A stretch of 64,000 nt of DNA from assembly GCF_001424645.1 (NCBI RefSeq), contig NZ_LMQR01000002.1, forward strand, positions 154,854 through 218,853. The letters run 5' to 3'. Each line of letters begins with the position of its first letter. Positions within the stretch are counted from its first letter, which is position 1. Positions 43,354 through 52,006 of the stretch are shown here, piece by piece. Both the position numbers and the translations under genes were made by a program. The DNA is from Frigoribacterium sp. Leaf415 (GTDB lineage Bacteria; Actinomycetota; Actinomycetes; Actinomycetales; Microbacteriaceae). Under the pieces are notes generated by a model. That model saw nothing but the letters and a program-made list of their open reading frames with translations. It was not told the origin of the DNA and ran no database searches.

Positions 43354-44814
43354 ATGTGCGGCATCGTCGGTCTCGTCGCGCACGAGCCAGCAAATCAACT
43401 CGTCTACGATTCGCTCCTCCTCTTGCAGCACCGGGGGCAGGACAGCGCCGGCATCGCCACCGCCGAGGGCGGCATCTTCCACGTGCACAAGACCAAGGGG
43501 CAGGTTCGCGAGGGCTTCCGCACCCGCGACATGCGTGCCCTGCTCGGCAACATGGGCCTCGGCCACGTGCGCTACGCCACCAAGGGCGCGGCCAGCAACG
43601 AGCAAGAGGCGCAGCCGTTCTACGTGAACGCGCCCTACGGCATCGTGCTGATCCACAACGGCAACCTGACGAACACGCGCGAGCTCACCAGCGAGCTCTT
43701 CCACGTCGACCGCCGTCACCTCAACACCAACAGCGACACCGAGCTGCTGGTCAACGTGCTCGCGCACGAGCTGCAAGAGCAGGTCAACGGCAGCGAGCTC
43801 GACCCCGAGCAGATCTTCGCGGCGGTCACCCGCGTGCACGACCGGGTGCAGGGCTCGTACGCGGCGATCGCCATGATCGCCGGCCACGGACTGCTGGCTT
43901 TCCGCGACCCGTTCGGCATCCGGCCGCTGGTGCTCGGTCGCCGTCTCGCCGCCGACGGCGTCCGCGAAGAATGGATCACCGCCTCCGAGTCGCTGGTGCT
44001 CGAGTCCGGCGGGTACGAGATCGTCCGCGACGTCGCCCCCGGCGAGGCCGTCTTCATCTCGCTCGACGGGCAGATGGTGTCGAAGCAGTGCCACGCCAGC
44101 CCGCGCCTCATCCCCTGTTCGTTCGAGTACGTCTACCTGGCCCGCCCCGACTCGATCATGAACGGCATCTCGGTCTACGATGCCCGCCTGCGCCTCGGCA
44201 ACCGACTGGCCGACACGATCGCCGCGCACTCTCCGATCGGCGACATCGACGTCGTCATGCCGATCCCCGACTCGTCACGCCCCGCGGCCATGCAGGTCGC
44301 CCAGAAGCTCGGCATCGAGTACCGCGAGGGCTTCTACAAGAACCGCTACGTCGGCCGCACGTTCATCATGCCGGGGCAGGCCGAGCGCAAGCGGTCGGTG
44401 CGCCAGAAGCTCAACGCGATGTCGAGCGAGTTCAAGGGCAAGAACATCCTGATCGTCGACGACTCGATCGTCCGCGGCACGACCTCGCGCGAGATCGTCG
44501 AGATGGCCCGGGCAGCCGGCGCGAACAAGGTGACGTTCACCTCGGCCGCTCCCCCGGTGCGCTTCCCTCACGTGTACGGCATCAACATGCCGTCCCGGCA
44601 CGAGCTGGTCGCCCACGACCGGAAGATCCCCGAGATCGCGCGCGAGCTGGGTGCCGACCACCTCATCTACCAAGAGGTCGCCGACATGCAGGCCGCCATC
44701 ACCGAGGGCAGCGACGTCACCGAGCTCGAGATGAGCTGCTTCACGGGCGACTACGTCACCGGCACGGTCAGCCCCGAGTACCTCGCCTGGGTCGAGGCCA
44801 ACCAGCTCAGCTGA
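43354..44814 (+). CDS. purF: Amidophosphoribosyltransferase
   Basis: PurF makes phosphoribosylamine from PRPP and glutamine, the first committed purine step. The 486-residue protein starts MCGIVGLVAH, so Cys2 becomes the N-terminal glutaminase nucleophile after Met removal with no propeptide. LLLQHRGQDSAGI, GLGHVRYATKG, HNGNLTN and GSYAAIAMIAG belong to the glutaminase half; ILIVDDSIVRGTTSREIV is the PRPP-binding loop. Length is normal. The start ATG follows GGAGCC by about 10 bases. It is divergent from purM. Confidence 0.97.
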   Translation: MCGIVGLVAHEPANQLVYDSLLLLQHRGQDSAGIATAEGGIFHVHKTKGQVREGFRTRDMRALLGNMGLGHVRYATKGAASNEQEAQPFYVNAPYGIVLIHNGNLTNTRELTSELFHVDRRHLNTNSDTELLVNVLAHELQEQVNGSELDPEQIFAAVTRVHDRVQGSYAAIAMIAGHGLLAFRDPFGIRPLVLGRRLAADGVREEWITASESLVLESGGYEIVRDVAPGEAVFISLDGQMVSKQCHASPRLIPCSFEYVYLARPDSIMNGISVYDARLRLGNRLADTIAAHSPIGDIDVVMPIPDSSRPAAMQVAQKLGIEYREGFYKNRYVGRTFIMPGQAERKRSVRQKLNAMSSEFKGKNILIVDDSIVRGTTSREIVEMARAAGANKVTFTSAAPPVRFPHVYGINMPSRHELVAHDRKIPEIARELGADHLIYQEVADMQAAITEGSDVTELEMSCFTGDYVTGTVSPEYLAWVEANQLS

Positions 44815-44934
44815 GCCGGCGCGTCCGTCGGCACCCGCGCCTCCTGCGCTGTGCGCCGCCCGCACGCCCGTCGCCACCCGCACCTCGCCCCCGCTTCCAC
44901 CCCCTGGGGGAGGCGCGGTGTCGGCAGGCGTCCC

Positions 44935-44940
44935 TAGGCT
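44935..44940 (+). promoter_or_regulatory. -10 element (leaderless promoter)
   Basis: TAGGCT, seven bases, then the ATG at 44948. Confidence 0.55.
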
Positions 44941-44947
44941 GGGGGCC

Positions 44948-45748
44948 ATGAGCGACGTCGGCATGCCCCGCCCCGAACCGACCGCGACGCCTCCGGCGTC
45001 CGCGCTGCAGATCACCGGCCTGCGCAAGGCGTTCGGCGACAAGGTCGCCGTCGACGGCATCGACCTGACCGTGCCGACGGGCTCGTTCTTCGGCCTCGTC
45101 GGCCCGAACGGCGCCGGCAAGACGACCACGCTTTCGATGGCGACCGGGCTGCTGCGTCCCGACGCGGGCCGCATCGAGGTGCTCGGCGTCGACGTCTGGT
45201 CCGACCCGACGCACGCCAAGTCACTCGTGGGCGTGCTGAGCGACGGCATCTCGCTCTTCGACCGCCTCACCGGCGAGCAGCTCGTCACCTACCACGGCCT
45301 GCTCAACGGCATGAGCCGCGAGACGACGGCGCAGCGGGTCGGCGACCTGCTCGACCTGCTCGACCTGCGTTCGGCCGGCGGCACGCTCGTCGTCGACTAC
45401 TCCGCGGGCATGACCAAGAAGGTGGCGCTCGCCTGCGCGCTGGTCCATGCGCCGCGCCTCCTCGTCCTCGACGAGCCGTTCGAGTCGGTCGACCCGATCT
45501 CGGCCGCCAACATCCGCGACATCCTCCACGGTTACACGCAGAACGGCGGCACGGTCATCGTGTCGAGCCACTCGATGGACCTCGTCCAGCGCATGTGCGA
45601 CCACGTCGCCGTCATCGCGGCCGGGCGCGTGCTCGCGGCCGGCACGACCGACGATGTGCGGGCCGGCTCCACCCTCGAAGACCGCTTCGTCGAACTCGTC
45701 GGCGGTCGCCAGCACAACGAGGGGCCGTCGTGGTTGCGCACCTCCTGA
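44948..45748 (+). CDS. ABC exporter ATP-binding subunit
   Basis: A 266-residue ATPase with Walker A GPNGAGKTTT, signature DYSAGMTKKVALA in place of LSGGQ, Walker B LLVLDEPFESVD and switch His in VIVSSHSMD. The DYSAGM...KK form is typical of ABC-2 type transporters that export drugs, peptides or lipids. ATG at 44948 is preferred over an upstream in-frame GTG at 44918 because of the TAGGCT element seven bases before it. It overlaps the permease gene by 19 bases, so the two are one operon. Confidence 0.92.
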   Translation: MSDVGMPRPEPTATPPASALQITGLRKAFGDKVAVDGIDLTVPTGSFFGLVGPNGAGKTTTLSMATGLLRPDAGRIEVLGVDVWSDPTHAKSLVGVLSDGISLFDRLTGEQLVTYHGLLNGMSRETTAQRVGDLLDLLDLRSAGGTLVVDYSAGMTKKVALACALVHAPRLLVLDEPFESVDPISAANIRDILHGYTQNGGTVIVSSHSMDLVQRMCDHVAVIAAGRVLAAGTTDDVRAGSTLEDRFVELVGGRQHNEGPSWLRTS

Positions 45749-47304
45749 GCCTGCGCTGGCGGGTGCTGCTGAACGGCTTCAAGCGCAGCACCTGGCAGAT
45801 CGTCGCCGCGGTCATCGGCGGGCTCTACGGTCTCGGCGTGCTCGCCGCGGTCGTCGCCGGCCTCGTCGCCCTCTCGTTCGCGCCCGAGCGCTGGGCCTGG
45901 ACGGCCGGCGTGCTCGGTGGCTCGCTCGCGGTCGTCGGCTGGGTCGTCGTGCCGTTCGTCGCCCGGGGCTACGACCAGACCCTCAGCGTCTCGAAGCTGC
46001 GCCAGTTCCCCTTGCCCGCCGACCGCCTCCTCGTCGCGCTGTTCGTCGCGGGGCTGCTGGGCATCCCGGGCATCGTCACGCTCGTCGCCGCCCTCGCGAC
46101 GACCTTCAGCTGGCTGCAGCACCCGCTGTCCGCCGTCCTCGCCCCGTTCTGCGGGCTGCTCGGTGTCTTCGTCTGCGTCGCGGCGTCCCGCGCGGTCGAG
46201 ACCGCCACCAGTGCGCTGGGCGCCAAGCGTCGCTACCGCGAGCTGATGAGCGTCGCGATCTTCGTGCCCCTCATCCTGGCCGGGCCCCTGATCGGCCTGG
46301 TCGGCCAGGGCCTCAGCTCGCTCGGCGACGACCTGCCCCGCGTCGCCCACGCGCTGTCGTGGAGCCCGCTCGGCGCAGCCTGGTCGATCCCAGGCGACGT
46401 CGCCCTCGGCCGGCCGGGCGAGGCAGCCCTCAAGGCCCTCATCGCCGTGGCCACCCTGGGTGTCCTCCTGCTGATCTGGCGACGGGGCCTGGCGACGGCG
46501 CTCGTGGCGCCCCCGGCCGTCACGGCCACCGCGGCGTCCAAGGGTCTCGGGTTCTTCGCGCGCTTCCCCGCGACGCCGACCGGTGCGGTCGCCGCCCGCA
46601 CGGCCGTGTACTGGCTGCGCGACCCGCGGTACGGCGGGTCGCTGATCGTCGTCCCCCTGATGCCGGTCCTGGCGATCTTCCTGTCGTTCTCCCTCGACAC
46701 GACCTGGCCGCTGTACGCCATCGGCCCGGCCGTGGCCGCCCTGCTCGCCATCACGCTGGCCGCCGACGTCTCGTACGACGGCACGGCCTTCGCCGCCCAC
46801 CTGTCGACCGGGCTCGCGGGTTCCGCCGACCGCGCCGGCCGCGTCCTGACGCTCGGGTTGTTCGCGGTGCCCTCGGTCGTGCTCGCCACGCTCGTCCCCC
46901 TGGCGGTGGTCGGGCGGCTCGACGTGGCCCCCGCGCTGCTCGGTGTCGGCCTCGGCCTCTTGTTCACGGGGTTCGGGGTGTCGAGCGTGGCCTCGGCGCT
47001 CTACCTCATGCCCGTGCCGGCGGCGGGCGAGAGCCCGTTCAAGTCGCCTCCCGGGGCCAACGTCACCTCGGCCCTGGGCCTCTACGCTTCGTGGGCGATA
47101 GTATTCGTGCTGGCACTGCCCGAGCTCGTGCTCGGCGTCGTGGCGCTGGTGCAGGGGTCGGTGCTGCTGGGGCTGCTGACGCTCGTCGTCGGCGTCGCCC
47201 TCGGGGCCGTCCTGATGGTCGTCGGCATCCGACGCGGCGGACGCCTGCTCGACGCCCGAGGGCCCGAGCTGCTCACCCGGTTGCGGCGGGCTCGCGGAGC
47301 CTGA
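45730..47304 (+). CDS. ABC exporter membrane subunit
   Basis: A 524-residue membrane protein with about 12 predicted helices, from TWQIVAAVIGGLYGLGVLAAVVAGL to VLLGLLTLVVGVALGAVLMVVG. It lacks its own ATPase and belongs with the preceding gene. The layout, with a large two-half membrane body, resembles the ABC-2-like permeases of Microbacteriaceae. The GTG start at 45730 is supported by GAGGGG (45719-45724). The substrate is unknown. Confidence 0.85.
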   Translation: MVAHLLSLRWRVLLNGFKRSTWQIVAAVIGGLYGLGVLAAVVAGLVALSFAPERWAWTAGVLGGSLAVVGWVVVPFVARGYDQTLSVSKLRQFPLPADRLLVALFVAGLLGIPGIVTLVAALATTFSWLQHPLSAVLAPFCGLLGVFVCVAASRAVETATSALGAKRRYRELMSVAIFVPLILAGPLIGLVGQGLSSLGDDLPRVAHALSWSPLGAAWSIPGDVALGRPGEAALKALIAVATLGVLLLIWRRGLATALVAPPAVTATAASKGLGFFARFPATPTGAVAARTAVYWLRDPRYGGSLIVVPLMPVLAIFLSFSLDTTWPLYAIGPAVAALLAITLAADVSYDGTAFAAHLSTGLAGSADRAGRVLTLGLFAVPSVVLATLVPLAVVGRLDVAPALLGVGLGLLFTGFGVSSVASALYLMPVPAAGESPFKSPPGANVTSALGLYASWAIVFVLALPELVLGVVALVQGSVLLGLLTLVVGVALGAVLMVVGIRRGGRLLDARGPELLTRLRRARGA

Positions 47305-47396
47305 CCCCGGCCGTCGGCCCGGACGTGCTCCCGACGTCGATCGGGGTCGGCCCTGAAACGTCGGTCGCGGACGCGATCAGTGGGACGACGTCGACG

Positions 47397-47807
47397 TCAG
47401 ACGCGGTCGGAGTCGCCGTCGGTCACCTGACGGGGCGGGGCGTCGGCCTCGTCGACCGGCACCTCGAGCCGTTCGCGTTCGACCTGGACGCGCTTCGCCC
47501 CCCGGCTGGTCACCCGCTCGGCGATGATGGCGACGACGCAGCCGACGGCCCCGCCGATCGTGAGCCCCCAGAGCGAGATGTACCCGTAGGTCTGCGCCAC
47601 GCCCTCGCCCGAGTCGAACGGGAAGAGCGAGGTGACGATCAGCGACACGACGACCCCGAGCGCCGCGCCCATGATCAGGAAGACGGGCACCTTGGGCGCT
47701 CGGCGCACGGTGACCTCGTCGCGTTCGACGATCGACTCGGCGGGGCGTTCGACGGAGGGCTCGAGGACGGGCTCGGGTCGCTGCTGGTCGTCGGGTGCGT
47801 TCGTCAC
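47397..47807 (-). CDS. Two-helix membrane protein, function unknown
   Basis: A 136-residue protein with an acidic/Pro-rich N-terminus, two helices (about residues 41-62, VFLIMGAALGVVVSLIVTSL, and 74-95, YISLWGLTIGGAVGCVVAII) and a charged C-terminus (RVQVERERLEVPVDE). No family assigned by eye. The GTG start is at 47807. It is followed by nothing obvious as a terminator before the convergent ABC permease gene. Confidence 0.7.
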   Translation of the reverse strand: MTNAPDDQQRPEPVLEPSVERPAESIVERDEVTVRRAPKVPVFLIMGAALGVVVSLIVTSLFPFDSGEGVAQTYGYISLWGLTIGGAVGCVVAIIAERVTSRGAKRVQVERERLEVPVDEADAPPRQVTDGDSDRV

Positions 47808-47886
47808 CCGCCCATCATCCCAGAGGAGGCCGACCAGCGCCGACGCCCGTCTCGACGTCGAGCATGGACCGCCGAGGAGGCGCGGG

Positions 47887-48267
47887 TCAGCCCCGCTGCC
47901 AGGCGATCGGCACGTAGCCGGTCAGGTCCGCCCTGCTGCCGGAGGCCGACACGAGCGCCCCGGCCCGCGCCTCCTGCCAGCTGAGGTCGCCGGTGGCGAG
48001 TCGCACGAAGGTGGCGGCGTCGGTCTCGACGACGTTGGGCGGCGTGCCGCGCGTGTGGCTGAGGCCCTCGCGGAACTGCACGGCGCCGAACGGCGGCACG
48101 CGGACCTCGACCGTGGCCCCGGGTTCGCCGTCGGCGAGCACCTGCAGCAACCAGCGGACGGCCATGGCGGTCACCGGTCGCGGTGCGGTCTGGTCGGCGG
48201 CGAGCGCCATCCGCACCTCGCCCACGGCGGCCGATCCCGCCGCGTCGTCGATCCGTGCCCTGGCCAT
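47887..48267 (-). CDS. Sterol carrier family protein (SCP2-like)
   Basis: A 126-residue protein of the small actinobacterial SCP2/MDMPI-related family: RPVTAMAVRWLLQVLADGEPGATVEVRVPPFGAVQF, then ETDAATFVRLATGDLSWQEA, as in the C-terminal lipid-binding domain of mycothiol maleylpyruvate isomerase-like proteins. Its ligand is unknown. Two GGAGGCGCGG words touch it: one abuts the stop codon (about 47876) and one lies inside (about 47966, residues QEARAG). Confidence 0.8.
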   Translation of the reverse strand: MARARIDDAAGSAAVGEVRMALAADQTAPRPVTAMAVRWLLQVLADGEPGATVEVRVPPFGAVQFREGLSHTRGTPPNVVETDAATFVRLATGDLSWQEARAGALVSASGSRADLTGYVPIAWQRG

Positions 48268-48308
48268 GCGCCCACGCTACCCGCGCCTCCTCGTCCCGCA
48301 CCGCGCCT

Positions 48309-48406
48309 CCCCGTCCCCGTCCCCGTCCCCGTCCCGTCCCCGTCCCGTCCCCGTCCCGTCCCGTCCCGTCCCCGTCCCGTCCCGTCCCGTCCCCGTCCCC
48401 GTCCCG
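48309..48406 (+). repeat. CCCCGT/CCCGT simple repeat
   Basis: About 98 bp made only of 6-bp CCCCGT and 5-bp CCCGT units in mixed order. Very likely to vary in length between isolates. Confidence 0.95.
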
Positions 48407-48444
48407 CTCGAGCACATCCCGACCGCCCAGAGCGTCCCCGACGG

Positions 48445-48529
48445 GCCGAACCCGACATCCGCCCCCCGACACTCCGCTCACCTCCGCCCTCCCGCGGCGT
48501 GGCGCAGCCCACCGGTCGCGAATTGCACA
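48445..48529 (-). repeat. Repeat family A, copy 3
   Basis: Read on the minus strand: TGTGCAATTCGCGA, then GCGGAGGTGAGCGG, then GTCGGGTTCGGC, the same block order as at 11585 and 16813. Confidence 0.75.
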
Positions 48530-48597
48530 CCCCCGCCCCGGACTCGGCACCGCAGCGCGGCCGCCACCCCGGACTCGGCACCGCGGCACACCCTCGG

Positions 48598-48603
48598 TAG
48601 GCT
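48598..48603 (+). promoter_or_regulatory. -10 element of purD (leaderless promoter)
   Basis: TAGGCT, seven bases, then the GTG at 48611, with no ribosome-binding site. Confidence 0.6.
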
Positions 48604-48610
48604 GTGGCCC

Positions 48611-49879
48611 GTGCGAATCCTCGTCCTCGGTTCCGGTGCTCGCGAGCACGCCATCATCACCGCTCTGCTGCGCGAAGACGCGGGCCACGAGATCGTCGCG
48701 GCCCCCGGCAACGCGGGCATCGCCGACCAGGTCGGCATCGTGCACCTCGACCCCTCGAACGGCGCCGTCGTCACCGAGTACGCGCTCGAGAACGACGTCG
48801 AGCTGGTCGTCGTCGGCCCCGAGGCCCCGCTGGTCGCCGGGGTCGCCGACGCCCTCCGCACCCGGGGCATCCCGGTCTTCGGTCCCGGCAAGAAGGCCGC
48901 GGCACTCGAGGGCAGCAAGACCTTCGCGAAGCGCATCATGGACGAAGCCGGCGTGCCCACCGGGCGGGCCACGCGCGTGGGCACCCTCGACGAGGCCGTC
49001 GCGGTGCTCGACGACTTCGGCTCCCCCTACGTCGTCAAGGCCGACGGGTTGGCGGCCGGCAAGGGCGTCCTCGTCTCGGACGACCGCGACGCGGCGGTCG
49101 AGCACACCACCTACTGGTTGCAGCACGGGCCCGTCCTCGTCGAGGAGTTCCTCGAGGGGCCCGAGGTCTCGCTGTTCTTCCTCAGCGACGGTCACACGGT
49201 CGTGCCGCTCAGTCCGGCGCAGGACTACAAGCGCCTGCTCGACGGCGACGCCGGCCCCAACACCGGCGGAATGGGCGCCTACTCGCCGCTGCCCTGGCTG
49301 GCCGACCGCTTCGGCAGCGAGAAGGACTTCGTCGACGAGGTGCTCGACACCATCGCCACCCCGACGGTGCGGCAGCTCGAGTCCGAGGGCACGCCGTTCA
49401 TCGGCCTCCTCTACGCCGGGCTCATCCTCACCGAGCAGGGCGTGCGCGTCATCGAGTTCAACGCCCGCTTCGGCGACCCCGAGACGCAGGTCGTCCTGCC
49501 CCGTCTGATCACGCCGCTCAGCGGGCTGCTGCTCGCGGCGGCGACCGGGTCGCTCGGCAACCACGAGTCGCCGCGCTTCTCGTCCGACGTCGCCGTGACG
49601 GTGGTCCTCGCCAGCGAGGGCTATCCCGAGGGCGCCGTCAGCGGTCGGCCGCTGCACGGGCTCGACGACGCGACCGCCGTGGCCGGCGTCCACGTGGCCC
49701 ACGCCGCGACCGCCCGTCTCGACGACCGGCTCATCGCCACCGGCGGGCGCGTGCTCAGCGTCGTGGCGGAGGGGTCCGACTTCACCGAGGCCCGGGGTCG
49801 GGTCTACGAGGCCCTCGCCCGCATCGAGTTCGAGGGCGGCCAGTACCGTCACGACATCGCCGAGCGGGTCGCCCGATGA
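48611..49879 (+). CDS. purD: Phosphoribosylamine-glycine ligase
   Basis: PurD joins glycine to phosphoribosylamine, purine step two. The 422-residue ATP-grasp enzyme has [14 protein letters not shown] at its start, [38 protein letters not shown], the [27 protein letters not shown] block and [17 protein letters not shown]. The GTG start follows directly after a leaderless-type promoter. Its stop overlaps the purC start (ATGA). Confidence 0.97.
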   Translation: MRILVLGSGAREHAIITALLREDAGHEIVAAPGNAGIADQVGIVHLDPSNGAVVTEYALENDVELVVVGPEAPLVAGVADALRTRGIPVFGPGKKAAALEGSKTFAKRIMDEAGVPTGRATRVGTLDEAVAVLDDFGSPYVVKADGLAAGKGVLVSDDRDAAVEHTTYWLQHGPVLVEEFLEGPEVSLFFLSDGHTVVPLSPAQDYKRLLDGDAGPNTGGMGAYSPLPWLADRFGSEKDFVDEVLDTIATPTVRQLESEGTPFIGLLYAGLILTEQGVRVIEFNARFGDPETQVVLPRLITPLSGLLLAAATGSLGNHESPRFSSDVAVTVVLASEGYPEGAVSGRPLHGLDDATAVAGVHVAHAATARLDDRLIATGGRVLSVVAEGSDFTEARGRVYEALARIEFEGGQYRHDIAERVAR

Positions 49880-50859
49880 CCGCCCCCGACGGCACCACGA
49901 CCCCGGCCGACGCGACGGCAGGAGGCGCGGCTCGCCAGACCACGCCCGTCACGCCGGGCACCCCCGGCCACCTCGACGGCTGGACGCCCGTGTACTCGGG
50001 CAAGGTCCGCGACCTCTACGTCCCGGCGCCGGTGGCCGGCTCGGTCGGCGACGCCGCCACCCTCGAGGACACCGAGCACGTGCTGGTCGTCGCGAGCGAC
50101 CGGGTCAGCGCCTTCGACCAGGTGCTCGAGCCCGGCATCCCGGGCAAGGGCGCCCTGCTCACGCAGCTCAGCCTCTGGTGGTTCGCGCAGCTCGCCACCG
50201 TGCCGAACCACCTCGTCGACCCGACCACCGCCTCCGTCTCGTTGCCCGCTCAGGTCCGTGACCGCGCGATGCTCGTGAAGCCGCTCGACATGTTCCCCGT
50301 CGAGTGCGTCGTCCGCGGGTACCTGGTCGGCAGCGGGTGGGCCGAGTACCGCGAGCAGGGCACGGTCTGCGGCATCCCGCTGCCCGAGGGGCTGTCGAAC
50401 GGCGACCGGCTGCCCGAACCGATCTACACCCCGGCGTACAAGGCGCCGCTCGGCGAGCACGACGAGAACATCTCGTTCGAGCGCACCGTCGAACTGGTCG
50501 GCGCCGAGACCGCGGCGGCCCTGCGCGACCGGTCGCTCGAGATCTACCGTCTGGCGTCCGACGTGGCCGAGGCCCGCGGGGTCATCCTCGCCGACACGAA
50601 GTTCGAGTTCGGCGCCGACCGGGCCACGGGCGAGATCACCCTCGGCGACGAGGTGCTCACGAGCGACAGCAGCCGCTTCTGGGACGCCGAGGTCTACGCC
50701 TGGGGCAACCGCACCCAGAGCTTCGACAAGCAGATCGTCCGTGACTGGCTCTCCGCGCACTGGGACGGCACGGGCGAGGCCCCCGCGCTGCCCGACGACA
50801 TCGTCGCCCGCACGGCCGCCCGCTACCGCGAGCTGATCGAGCGCCTCACCGCCCGCTGA
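49876..50859 (+). CDS. purC: Phosphoribosylaminoimidazole-succinocarboxamide synthase
   Basis: PurC (SAICAR synthetase) joins aspartate to CAIR. The 327-residue product has YSGKVRDLYV, VASDRVSAFDQVL, VECVVRGYLVGSGWAEY, EHDENISFE and LADTKFEFG, all family landmarks. About 35 N-terminal residues (Thr/Ala/Gly/Pro) precede the usual start region and include the dispersed word (residues GGAAR). Translation is coupled to purD by a 4-base overlap. A family D palindrome follows and may end the transcript. Confidence 0.96.
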   Translation: MTAPDGTTTPADATAGGAARQTTPVTPGTPGHLDGWTPVYSGKVRDLYVPAPVAGSVGDAATLEDTEHVLVVASDRVSAFDQVLEPGIPGKGALLTQLSLWWFAQLATVPNHLVDPTTASVSLPAQVRDRAMLVKPLDMFPVECVVRGYLVGSGWAEYREQGTVCGIPLPEGLSNGDRLPEPIYTPAYKAPLGEHDENISFERTVELVGAETAAALRDRSLEIYRLASDVAEARGVILADTKFEFGADRATGEITLGDEVLTSDSSRFWDAEVYAWGNRTQSFDKQIVRDWLSAHWDGTGEAPALPDDIVARTAARYRELIERLTAR

Positions 50860-50875
50860 CCCGGGCCCACACCAT

Positions 50876-50935
50876 GAACCCCGTTCCGGACGATGAACCC
50901 CCTCCTCTCGGGGTTCATTGTCCGGAACGGGGTTC
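50876..50935. repeat. Palindromic repeat family D, copy 2
   Basis: 60-bp inverted repeat with arms GAACCCCGTTCCGGACGATGAACCCC and a short centre, 17 bases after the purC stop. It is related to 22640-22698. Confidence 0.85.
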
Positions 50936-51010
50936 CTCGCGTGCCGAGGGTGACGACCTCGTGTCGGCCGGGAATGCCCGACACGGCCGACGGGTTCATG
51001 TCGATGACAC

Positions 51011-51027
51011 GTCACCGATCAGGTGAC
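51011..51027. promoter_or_regulatory. Inverted repeat upstream of the ring-cleavage-type gene
   Basis: GTCACC-N5-GGTGAC, 25-41 bases before the ATG. It could be an operator for an unlinked regulator. It has the right spacing but no further support. Confidence 0.35.
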
Positions 51028-51051
51028 CACCCGATCCGACCGAGGGCAGCC

Positions 51052-51966
51052 ATGACCGACACCTCCGCGACCGACGCGACCCGCGCCTCCTCGTCAGACC
51101 TGCTCGCCGCCGACACCGGCATGGGGGCGGTCACCCTCCGGGTCGCCGACCTCGACGCGATGACCGCGTACTACCGCGACGCGGTCACCCTGACGGTGCT
51201 GGCCGCCGAACCCGCCGCGGGCCGCGTGGTCCTCGGCCGAGGAGCGACCCCGATCGTCATCCTCGAGCACGCGCCCGAGCTGAGGCACGCGGGCCCGCGC
51301 GAGGCCGGCCTGTTCCACACCGCGATCCTGTTCGAGACCGAGGCCGACCTCGCCGCCGCGGTCTACAGCGTCGCGACCCGTCACCCCGGCACGTTCACCG
51401 GCAGCGCCGACCACCTCGTCAGCAAGGCCTTCTACTTCACCGACCCCGAGGGCAACGGCATCGAGCTCTACTGGGACCGTCGACGCTCCGAGTGGTCCTG
51501 GACGCACGGCCAGGTCGACATGGCGACCCTCGCCCTCGACCCGAACGCCTTCGTGCAGCAGAACGTCACCGAGGAGGCGCTGGCCGGCTCGGCGTCCCGT
51601 CCCGCCACGGTCGGCCACGTCCACCTGAGCGTGGGCGACGTCGAGTCGGCCCACCGGTTCTACGTCGAGCAGCTCGGCTTCGAGACGACGACGCGCTTCG
51701 GGCCGCAGGCCCTCTTCGTCAGCGCGGGCGGCTACCACCACCACATGGCGATGAACACCTGGAACAGCGCCGGGGCCGGGCGCCGCCAGCTGGGGTTGGG
51801 GCTCGGCCTGGTGCGCATCGAGGTGCCGACGGCCGACGACCTGGGCGCCCTCGGCGAGCGCCTCGGCCACCACGGCGTCGCCACCCGCGACGACGGGCGG
51901 ATGCTGGGGTTCGACGATCCCTGGCTCAACCAGATCCAGGTGTCCGTGCGACCGCAGTCGACCTGA
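51052..51966 (+). CDS. VOC-family dioxygenase-like protein (CatE-like)
   Basis: A 304-residue protein with two VOC modules: VTLRVADLDAMTAYYRDAVTL with GLFHTAILFE and GNGIELYWDR, then GHVHLSVGDVESAHRFYVEQLGF with GGYHHHMAMNTW. This matches the CatE/extradiol ring-cleavage group, in which two His and one Glu hold the metal. It could open catechol-like rings or act on a quinone; no other aromatic-degradation genes are nearby. GAGGGCAG precedes the ATG. The N-terminal TRASSS is the dispersed GGAGGCGCGG word in translation. Confidence 0.85.
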   Translation: MTDTSATDATRASSSDLLAADTGMGAVTLRVADLDAMTAYYRDAVTLTVLAAEPAAGRVVLGRGATPIVILEHAPELRHAGPREAGLFHTAILFETEADLAAAVYSVATRHPGTFTGSADHLVSKAFYFTDPEGNGIELYWDRRRSEWSWTHGQVDMATLALDPNAFVQQNVTEEALAGSASRPATVGHVHLSVGDVESAHRFYVEQLGFETTTRFGPQALFVSAGGYHHHMAMNTWNSAGAGRRQLGLGLGLVRIEVPTADDLGALGERLGHHGVATRDDGRMLGFDDPWLNQIQVSVRPQST

Positions 51967-51993
51967 GCCTCGGTCGCAGGCCGAACCGGTCGA

Positions 51994-51999
51994 TACGGT
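51994..51999 (+). promoter_or_regulatory. -10 element before the NodA-like gene
   Basis: TACGGT, seven bases, then the ATG at 52007. GGTGGGG within the gap could instead serve as a ribosome-binding site if transcription starts further upstream. Confidence 0.45.
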
Positions 52000-52006
52000 G
52001 GGGACC

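Larger units (their letters stand above)
48268..48610. other. Repeat-filled intergenic region before purD
   Basis: 343 bp without a credible gene: two GGAGGCGCGG words on the minus strand (48289, 48301), a long CCCCGT/CCCGT simple repeat, a family A element on the minus strand, two copies of CCCCGGACTCGGCACCGC (about 48536 and 48568), and the purD promoter. Confidence 0.75.

Noticed and set aside
48309..48406. Short regular repeats before purD as a CRISPR or origin-like array
   Set aside because: Units are 5-6 bp without spacers or DnaA-box-like words, so this is a simple repeat.
50860..52006. nod-box-like regulatory site upstream of the NodA-like gene
   Set aside because: No recognisable nod box or LysR-type NodD gene is present; the visible element is an ordinary -10 hexamer.
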